In this document: one piece after another, positions 56,892 through 64,000 of the stretch | Layout: each line of letters starts with the position of its first letter | How positions within the stretch are numbered: position 1 is the stretch's first letter | Assembly (NCBI GenBank): GCA_030762895.1 | Contig: CM061063.1 | Location: 99,284,210 to 99,348,209 of the forward strand | DNA length: 64,000 bases | Source: Sophora flavescens | Taxonomy: Eukaryota > Streptophyta > Magnoliopsida > Fabales > Fabaceae | Direction: 5' to 3' | The notes under the pieces: model-generated | The model's input: only the letters and a program-made list of their open reading frames with translations | Told to the model about the DNA's origin: nothing | The model's database searches: none | Translations under genes and position numbers: made by a program

Positions 56892-59016
56892 TTACTCCCC
56901 CCTATGACTCTCATCGGTCTCAAGGTGACCCTCGGGAGAATCCCCCACCACGTCTACCTCTTCTTCCTCCTCAGGAATGATGGGGACAAGTTCCCCATTC
57001 ACCACCTCCTTATTTACATCGGCTCCCGAAAGATCAACGCCAGGGGCTAAAACCTCAACTTGGGCAATGGCCTTGTCAAAACCTTTTCGATGCTCGATGA
57101 TAATACAACTGGTGGCCTCCTTCACATCCTCTTCGAGCAGCATCTTAGCCTTGGTCTCGGCCTCCAGGGCAGCCTTAAGTCGCTCAATCTCAGCCTGAGC
57201 CTCTTTGAGCTTTTCCTCGGCGCGAGCCTTGTCCTCTTCAACCCGAGCTTTGCCTTCCTCAGCCGATTTTGCCCAGGAATCCAGCTCAGAGTTCCGAGTA
57301 TTAATCTCGGCAAGGGTGGCAGTCAGGCGTTCGTTGCCGCGAGCCAGCTCCTCGCGTTCAGAGGAAATCTGGGAGAGATCCCCCTTCAGCCTCTCAATTG
57401 CAGCAAATTCAGATTCCAACTGTTGAGACTTCCTCTCGGTATCTGTTAATTCTCGGCTACAGAAACGAGCCAGAGCGGCAGCCCGAAGGCAGTAAACCGA
57501 GAGGGCCTCCATGCTAGATCAAGCCCCCTGCTGCTTAATCAGCCGGAGGTCGGCGGGCTTCAAGAAGTTTGAGTCGAAAGAAGGGAAGGGGTTGAAGTCT
57601 TCACCCCAGAGAGAGGAAGTCCCTGCCTTCAGAGAAGTATTGTACCATTTCAGCTCGGTGGGGGGAGGAGGGGGTTGTTCTCGCCTTGCGATCCCCGTTT
57701 CCTGAGTAGCCGAGTGTGGGGAACTTGGGCGGGGAAGGGGGGAATCTTCGGCGTCTGCTTCAACCTCTACCCTCTTCCTTTTTTGAGGGGCGGATGATGA
57801 AGCCCCCTTTGCCGAGGTCTTGGTGGGAGGAGGTCTTTTCTGCTTCTTCTCGATTGAAGAGGGACCCTGACCCTCTTTAGCAGCAGCCTTTACAAGCTTT
57901 GAGAAGTCAAATTTCCCCATGATGACTGCCAAAAAGAAAAAGTTGTTAGTTCAACAATAAAGACAGAAAAAGATTCCAGAACTAAAAAGCCGAGTACTTA
58001 CTTTTCAGGTCAGTTCTCGGGGTTGATGAGAAGGGTAGTTTCAGGAGGCGTCCATAATAGAGGGGCCGAGGAAGTGTTTCTAGTATGTCTATGTCCCGTC
58101 TATCCTCGGCCGGGAGGGACTGGTACTCAAAGCCAACAAATTTGGTGGGGGGGGGGGGGGGGGGGTTGCCAAAATAGGGGAAACTTGGCACTGTTATCAT
58201 TATCAAAAAAGTGTGATGAATGAGGACCCAAGGGGCAAACTCGGAAGAAGCCAACTTTGAAATCTTTGTACGATGATTTGTACAAACTAAGCAGTCCCCT
58301 CCGGTTCAGCCCGTTAAGAGAAATCCACCCCATTTTCTCACCAAACCTTGTTTGGTAGAAATACAAAAAATTTGGAGTGGTGGGCTCCATCCCTATGTAT
58401 TTACATAAAATTTGAAAGGCTTTCATAAAAGCCCAACTGTTGGGGTGAAGTTGAGTAGGAGCGACGTTCATGGTTCTCAGAACATCGCACTCAATCTTGG
58501 TAAAAGGAAGAGATACTTGCAGCTTATCGAATAATGTTTTGTACATGTATGTAAAAGGGGGCTCGGAGGGACGAGCCCTGAGGAAAACACACTCGGTACT
58601 CAAGCAGGGGGAGCAAATGAACTCGGATTCATCCCCTGACGCCGAGATATTAACTTGGGACCGAAGCTGATCAATGGATTCCGGGGTTTGGAAATCAGAG
58701 AAAAAGGTCCCAACCTCACCTTTAACCGTGTGTACCCAGGGAGAGTGATATCAGGAATAGGGTCTTTTGGAACCCTCAGGCGTTGCTTACGAGCGGCGGG
58801 TTTGGACACCGGAGGAGAAGAAGAACCAGACCTGGAGGACCCAGACTCAGAAGACCCAGACCCGGAAGAAGACGACCCGGAGGAGGACGACCCCACCGGA
58901 CCGACGTTCGGCCCTTGGGGAGAAATAGGAGAGGCGGAAGGAGAGCCCCCAACGGGGGAAACCTCCCGTTCCACCAGAGGAGAGGTGTTTGATTCGGTGG
59001 AATCAGACGAACTCAT
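56892..59016 (-). pseudogene. Antisense gene of the Tat element: PF04195-like protein with coiled-coil C-terminus
   Basis: Opposite strand to gag-pol, two exons. Exon 1 (59016-58002) begins with a Ser/Gly-rich stretch, SSSSGSSSSGSGSSESG, then reads LRVPKDPIPDITLPGY. After a shift near 58727 it continues with HPNSWAFMKAFQILCKYIG and KMGWISLNGL, resembling the PF04195 'putative gypsy type transposon' family. A G19 run (58147-58165 on plus) shifts the frame again. The intron 58001-57926 has GTAAGT and TTGGCAG borders and is only 76 bp. Exon 2 (57925-56892) opens with MGKFDFSKLVKAAAK, a Lys/Pro-rich nuclear-type stretch with QKRKRVEVE, an in-frame TGA at 57519-57521, then a long Glu/Lys/Ala coiled coil (about 57460-57090). 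It ends in an acidic tail, PEEEEEVDVV. Function is unknown. Confidence 0.75.
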
Positions 59017-59168
59017 GACCGGAATTCAAAGATAAACTGTAAAAGAAGGAAGGAGGCTGGGCGTACCTGGAAAACGACAAGCAGAGGAGAGAAGGCAGAA
59101 ACTTGGAAGACGAAGGCGAAAGGTGAAGGAGGAAAAACCGGGTAGAATGGAGTTGGAGTCGCAAAAGA

Positions 59169-59176
59169 TATTTATA
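59169..59176 (-). promoter_or_regulatory. TATA box of the antisense gene
   Basis: TATAAATA on the minus strand, about 155 bp upstream of the ATG at 59016. It lies outside the LTR (3' LTR starts at 59443), so the antisense gene seems to have its own promoter rather than LTR drive. Confidence 0.55.
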
Positions 59177-59426
59177 GCCTACGACTGACGGCCCATGACC
59201 CATCAAGCCCAAAAGGGCGCGACTTTTGATTTTCCCCCCATTAAATGGGCGCGGAACTCTAGGGTTTCTTGCCCGAAGCTTGCCGCAGAAGTATCAGGGG
59301 AATGATTGCTTTCTCTGACAGAGAGAGAAGACTTGATTGAAATGACAGCTGGGAATGCGGATACCTGCATAGCCGAAGAATAAGCTCGGTTTCACACTTA
59401 TCAGCTCTTTCGTTTATTTAAGCTCG

Positions 59427-59442
59427 GAGCTCGGGGGGCTTG
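59427..59442 (+). promoter_or_regulatory. Tat polypurine tract
   Basis: G-rich GAGCTCGGGGGGCTTG directly before the 3' LTR. Confidence 0.6.
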
Positions 59443-59934
59443 TGTACTGGCCGAGGATGATAGACCGAGAACTCGTCTATACACTGGACCAACCGAGTTT
59501 ACCCCCACGAACGGGCCTTAGCCCAAACTCCTCCATAGCCGAGAACATGTCAGCACACCTGACACCCGATGATAACTACTCGGTCCTTTTCCATGCCAGG
59601 CCATGCACGAAGATACCTCGGCCCCAAGCTATCCAGCCGCAGCTAACTGGGCCGAATATCTCGCTAGTCATAATATCTCTCCGCATAATCAGGGTCCGGA
59701 TATCTCTCCGCCTAATCAGGACCTGATCCTAATATTTCTCCGCTTATCTCGGAGCTTGAACCTGAGAGATCTCTATAAATAGGGGGCTTACCCCCTCATT
59801 CAGAACTACGTTTGCTTTGATTCCCATTTGGATACGTAGGAGCAGAATCCACATTCTGTCAAGCACAATCCAAAAATATCCCACTAAACCTAGTTCGACC
59901 GAGTATCTCTCATCCGAGATATTTGGACGGAACA
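59443..59934 (+). repeat. Tat 3' LTR (492 bp)
   Basis: Same length as the 5' LTR with about nine substitutions by eye and no indels. TATAAATA at 59774-59781. Confidence 0.95.
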
Positions 59935-60351
59935 TGGGGTAAATTCTTAAGCCTCGATCTTAATCAATGGCTTCAGACAAACTTGAATGGTGTGGATTAT
60001 GGCACTGGGCAACTCTCTTTGGTGTTATGGTATTTATGATTCGGCAAGAGAGAAACCAAGTGGTTTTCTCTGGTATTCGCTCGGATCCTGATGCTATTTT
60101 TGCTAATATTCTTAAGCAAGTCAGCTTGATTCACCAGGTGTTCATTTTTGAATTGGACTCGGATGTCATTGTGAATGTGGTGAGGTTGAAAGGAGCAAAC
60201 ACCTCTTGGAGGAAGCCATTCAATTGTTGTCCTGTGTGGATTTCTCTTGCTCGCTATCTCAAATGTTCCTTCAAGTAAATAGAAGCGCAGATTCTAGATT
60301 TCTAGTGAATCTCGGCCATGCAAGTTCCTTTTCTTGTTATCTCATGCCTTT

Positions 60352-60605
60352 AGGTAGGGTTTGGTAAATGTTTTATTCCCATATTCCTGGGAATCTGATC
60401 ACGGGAATAAAGTTTTTCTATCACATATGGCAATAAAGTTTTCTCAAGATTATAATTATCATTTACTAATTTTATTTCCGGGAATACTCTATGTCCAAGA
60501 ATAAATTTTTAAAACTTGTAACAAATATGAAAAAGTTTTATTCCCATGCTAATATTTTTAGGAATACTTTTTTAAAACTTATACCAAACGCTATTTTAAT
60601 GGAAG
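60352..60605. mobile_element. MITE-like repeat (GTTTGGTA...TACCAAAC)
   Basis: Left GGGTTTGGTAAATG and right ATACCAAACGCT form inverted ends; the interior has inverted GGGAATA/TATTCC motifs. About 250 bp, non-coding. Confidence 0.5.
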
Positions 60606-60804
60606 AGGATCATAGAGAGGGTGTTCCCCCCGTCTCATTCGTTATTTGTTCCTATTTTTTTCCTTTTGTATCTTAAAAAAAATCTTGTTACCATTAACTA
60701 GACAAAGGCATTTTTGGGTAAGCAATGCATATACGTCAATCGGGGAATCGGGGCACATTTGCATCTTTTTATCTAAGCACTATGAATGTGCAAATTTATA
60801 GAAA

Positions 60805-62336
60805 TATGGGGTGGCAAAATGATCCATTTATCCATCAGTCATTTAATTCATTCTGAGAAAATCCATCCAATCCATCCATTTATAAAAAAAATAATATAAA
60901 TGGATTGGATGGATTTGATTATTTTTTTAGTGAATGGTTTATGATACATCCAATATTTTTTAAAATCCATTGGACCAACAATAAAAAATATGATGGATCA
61001 ACTTTTATCCATTCCATAACCAATTTATTTTTTTCATATTATTTTTCACCAAATAAAAAAAACCTCCATTTGTAACCAAAAAAAACACTCCATCTAATTT
61101 TCTCTTCTGTTTCCTATTATTTTTTCTTCACTATTTTTTATTTTTTACTTTTTATTTTTTTTATCTCAGCATCCAAATCCATTTCAATAAGATCCAACAT
61201 AACCAAAAAGCAAATATGAATAATGATCAGTCAACTTTTAGACATGGCAGTAAGCATCCTTGCATTTCTCAATCAAATATATCACAGTCTCTTTATTTCA
61301 CCTGCAGAAATCCATTTCCTGTAACGTTTCAATCTTTATCACCAAGATATGAGATCATTATTTCCCTATAAGCAAGATAACGAGATGTGTGCAAAGGAGA
61401 TCTTGGATTTGTCTTGGTGTCAATGACATACGTGACCTGATCAGCTGTAATCAGCAACGTTGCTGAAATTTGTGGCACCAGATATGGAAACATATGAGAA
61501 AAAGCAACAAAGCAACTCGTATCAGACAACACTTTTGGGGCAAAGCATCTTGATTCACAATCAAACTTCCTATGCAGCACCAATGACATACGAGGAGGAG
61601 AAGTAGCATGTGCAACCAACTCCCATACTGGTGCCACTAATTTTTATTTTATTTATCTACTTTTTTTTTCTTTTCTTTTTTTGTTATATTAAGTATTAAC
61701 TAATTAATTGTTCTCAAGCACCAGTAGTAGTCCACGTTATCAAGTACGTTTTCTTTTTTCGTTACCTTTTTTTTTTGCTGGGAAACTTTTTAAAAAAAGT
61801 ATTAACTAATTAAAAGCACAGAAAGTCGTAACAAGTTTCGTAAAACAATGTCATGGAATGTTGTGGCAAAACAACCTCTGTAGATGCACATAATCAATAA
61901 CTCCCATATAATAATAGAAAAATGGCCGTGATACAAAATGGTCGTGAGATAGAGTGGAGAGAGAGTAAAGATAGAGAGAGTAGAAAAAATGGGAGAGAGA
62001 GAAAGGGTAGAGAGAGGAAGAAAGAGGAGAGAGAGGGTGAGATAGATGTAATATTTTAATTTTTTTTACAAATTATTTTATTTTTAAAAATATTTTATGG
62101 ATGGATAGAAGAGATATAAAATTATTTAATTTCTTAAAATAAATTTTAGTGAATGGATTGGATATCCATCCATGAAAAGTTGTTAATGGATGGATTTTAT
62201 TTAATGGATCATGGATGGATTGAATTTTTTTTAATGAATTTTTAATGGATTATAATGAATTAATTGATTGTTTTTAATCCATACGTTAAGATCCGAATAA
62301 AAATTTATCCGATTCATCCATTTGCCATCCTTAGAT
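60805..62336. mobile_element. hAT-like element with GGRTGGCAAAATGG ends
   Basis: The left end GGGGTGGCAAAATGATCC and the right end, reverse complement of AAGGATGGCAAATGGATG, are inverted repeats. Both subterminal regions are filled with ATGGATGGAT/ATCCATCC motifs. About 1.5 kb. A non-repetitive segment with a minus-strand open frame (61637-61329) lies inside. Confidence 0.55.
61329..61637 (-). CDS. Unrecognised open frame (102 aa) inside the hAT-like element
   Basis: Starts MAPVWELVAHATSPPRMSL and ends YREIMISYLGDKD. Composition is protein-like (mixed hydrophobic and charged residues, several Cys), with no low complexity and no motif I can place. Being inside a small hAT-like element it may be a captured exon; I do not assign a function. 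Confidence 0.3.
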   Translation of the reverse strand: MAPVWELVAHATSPPRMSLVLHRKFDCESRCFAPKVLSDTSCFVAFSHMFPYLVPQISATLLITADQVTYVIDTKTNPRSPLHTSRYLAYREIMISYLGDKD

Positions 62337-62373
62337 ATATCCATCTCTCCCCCCTCTATGTGTGTGTGTGTAG

Positions 62374-62462
62374 GCTACAAGCTTCAGGACAAAAATGACT
62401 TGCTAAAGAAGCACCCAGACATAAGGGTTGTGGTTGTGCCTATATGGCTTGTTTATGCTTAA
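62374..62462 (+). pseudogene. Possible isolated last exon of an unidentified gene
   Basis: After a (TG)n tract ending in TAG (acceptor-like), a short frame reads YKLQDKNDLLKKHPDIR then VVVVPIWLVYA and stops at TAA 62460-62462. The amphipathic and hydrophobic pattern is protein-like, but no upstream exon is recognisable, so a gene remnant is the best reading. Confidence 0.3.
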
Positions 62463-62647
62463 ATGATTGTTATTGATAAGTTATTATTGGAGACATGCTT
62501 CTGTACGAATTTCTCCTTGTTCTACGAGGCTGAAACTAACTCATTTTTGAAATTTCATATGATTGGAGAAAGTTCAAATTTGAGAAATAAGGAATTAGGA
62601 TTGGGTTTAGGTTGGGACTTTGGGCTTTGCAAAAAAATTCTAACGAT

Positions 62648-63060
62648 TGTAACATCCCCAAACTCATAAATAAATTAACTAATAAATAAAAATATAAAAT
62701 TGGATGGACGTTTGATTATGCACATAAGAAGGAATTAGAATAAACCATGCAGTTAAGTTTGACCCAATGAGGTGCACGGCCCACTAAAAAACTAGAAGGA
62801 GACTAAGGTAGGAAACTTGGTAGACTTGTATTAACTAATGTGAGCTAGTTAACCATGGGTTAGTTAGAGGGTGATTGGAGTTAAAAGTTAACCACAGTTG
62901 AGTTAGTCAACTAGAGTGAGTTAAAAATTCACCATAGTTAAGTTGGTTAACCATTGTTAAGTTAGTAAACCATGGTTAGTTGATCGTGGGTTAAATGGAA
63001 CCATAGTTAGGCTTGAATCATGGTTAAGATAATCATAGAGAATTAATCCTAACAAGGTTT
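62648..63060 (+). mobile_element. Truncated LTR remnant with GTTAACCATGGTT motifs
   Basis: Starts TGTAACATCCCCAAACTC, a typical Tekay-type LTR start, then has many degenerate copies of AGTTAACCATGG/GTTAGTTA between about 62840 and 63020. No LTR end or internal domain follows. Lineage is inferred from the terminus only. Confidence 0.4.
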
Positions 63061-63179
63061 AAATCTTGAATAATATAGCAAATTAACTAAGACTTGAGAT
63101 CATGGTTGAAATGAATAAGTATATAAACCTATGTAGGTTTGAATATTGAAAGGTGATGATCATAATTAAACTAATTTTT

Positions 63180-63407
63180 TTTAGATTTTAGGATTATATA
63201 TGTTTTTTTTACAGCAATGATTAAATATGTTTTTTATCATTATAAAATTGGTAAAAAAAATATATTTTGGTCCCTATAAAAGTTTTATTCGTTTTTAGTT
63301 GCTTTATTTAGTAAAAGTAGTGTGTTTTTAGTCCCTCATCATGGATCAAAAATATATAATTTTTGTATTTTTAGGGACTAAAAACGAATTAAATATTCAT
63401 AGGGATC
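63180..63407. other. AT-rich MITE debris
   Basis: Phrases TTTTGGTCCCTATAAAAG and AGGGACTAAAAACGAATT are inverted relatives, typical of a plant MITE. Non-coding. Confidence 0.4.
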
Positions 63408-63410
63408 AAA

Positions 63411-64000
63411 CACTAGTGCAATAAGTGCTTTTTACGTCAGTTAAAATTGATTTTTTACGTCAGAATACTGACTGACGTAAATACAGCTGACGTTAATAGT
63501 TAATATTTTAACGTCAGTTGAGAACTGACGTTAAATATAAAACTATGAACGTAAGTTCTTTAACACAACTGACGTTAATTTTATAAAAATTAACGTCAGT
63601 TGTTTAAACAACTGACGTTAAACATGAAACTATTAACGTCAATTCTTTAAGAAAACGGACGTTAATTTTGTTAAAACTAACGTCAGTTGTTATAAAGAAC
63701 AGACGTTAAAGGTTTTAATTTTAACGTCAGTTGTAATAAACTACTGACGTTAATAGTGTACTGTATATTTTATAAAATAATATTAACGTCAGTTGTTTGA
63801 TACAACTGACGTTAATAGATTTTTTTTTTTTAAATTCAGTTTTAAAATATCACTCCCCTCAGCTATCCCTGCATTCAGTAAATATCCCAGTAACACAGAA
63901 TATCACACACATTACAGAATTGCAAAGGAAAAATGGAACAATGGGGGGACTTAAAACCAAAACCCATGTATATATAAAAATAAATTTTAGTCTCCAATGT
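63411..64000 (-). mobile_element. CACTA transposon 3' end (family 1, copy B), inverted
   Basis: Begins CACTAGTGCAATAAGTGC at 63411, preceded by AAA. It repeats, in reverse complement, the subterminal array and the adjoining unique region of copy A at 1150-1751 with only scattered differences. The element extends past the window end; in its own orientation, coding genes would lie further right. Confidence 0.9.

Larger units (their letters stand above)
49051..59934 (+). mobile_element. Tat-lineage Ty3/gypsy retrotransposon with an antisense gene
   Basis: LTRs of 492 bp each and a perfect TSD TGGGG (49046-49050, 59935-59939). The primer site TTTGGCGCCGTCTGTGAG and the second, archaeal-type RNaseH before integrase mark the Tat lineage. 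After pol come a 47-bp minisatellite and an opposite-strand gene with its own TATA box and intron. Extra ORFs of this kind have been reported in Tat-lineage elements. By eye about nine LTR differences in 492 bp, so the insertion is fairly recent. Confidence 0.95.
48880..60360 (+). mobile_element. LINE (L1-type) 3' end, split by a Tat retrotransposon
   Basis: The left part (about 48880-49050) encodes HGRLMRNKERFKHGFSDSDT and, after a one-base shift, a zf-RVT-like cysteine/histidine pattern (CDQHPESIMHTLRDCE). The right part (59935-60360) continues the RNaseH-like C-terminus, including VNRSADSRFLVNLGHAS, with stops and shifts. The Tat element sits exactly between, with a TGGGG duplication. This is a decayed plant non-LTR retrotransposon; its 5' part is missing. 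Confidence 0.7.

Noticed and set aside
57060..57449. Plus-strand open frames opposite the antisense coiled-coil exon
   Set aside because: Shadows of the minus-strand gene, caused by its Glu/Lys/Ala-rich codons; they contain no recognised motif.

Overview
This is a repeat-rich, AT-rich plant nuclear window, most likely from a dicot and probably a legume (family-level inference from the repeat styles, not proven). Support comes from GT-AG introns, plant-lineage LTR retrotransposons (Ty1/copia, Athila-like and Tat-like Ty3/gypsy), CACTA, hAT-like and Mutator-like DNA transposons, many MITEs, a SINE and plant gene families. I see no tRNA or rRNA genes, CRISPR arrays or prokaryotic features.

Only two host loci look like resident genes. 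(1) A carboxylesterase of the plant CXE class at 20210-21944 (+): two exons, own TATA box, but a 1-nt deletion near the 3' end throws the catalytic His out of frame. (2) A complete 13-exon gene at 27037-32337 (-) for a TSL-kinase interacting protein 1 (TKI1 / Cramped-like) SANT protein of 810 aa. All thirteen exons join in frame with GT-AG introns, and there is probably a further intron in the 5' UTR.

Layout: 1-1751 is the 3' end of a CACTA transposon with a decayed Ulp1-type protease; the same family returns inverted at 63411-64000. 1800-3375 looks like an LTR remnant with local tandem duplications. 4400-7800 holds a GC-rich island, a 97-bp tandem repeat and three foldback MITEs. 8085-15095 is a nest: MITE-like repeat, then a hAT-like repeat, then a Mutator-like element carrying a BTB/POZ gene fragment (Pack-MULE-like), then a 4.9-kb copia element with a perfect TSD. 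15100-20130 is AT-rich non-coding DNA with one clear foldback MITE. 22850-26570 is hAT-like repeats, microsatellites and a SINE.

33639-48651 is a CACTA element of a second family. It carries antisense fragments of an aldose 1-epimerase gene and an ABCA-type transporter gene (Pack-CACTA-like), and was itself hit by a 10.3-kb Athila-like retrotransposon. 49051-59934 is a Tat-lineage retrotransposon inserted in a LINE 3' end. It carries an antisense gene with its own TATA box, a PF04195-like region, a spliceable intron and a coiled-coil exon. 60350-63400 is further hAT/MITE and LTR remnants with two unexplained coding-like scraps.

The main theme is capture and nesting. Two different DNA transposons carry host gene fragments, and an LTR element carries an extra opposite-strand gene. 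LTR boundaries, TSDs and exon joins were read directly; lineage and family names rest on recognised motifs without database searches.
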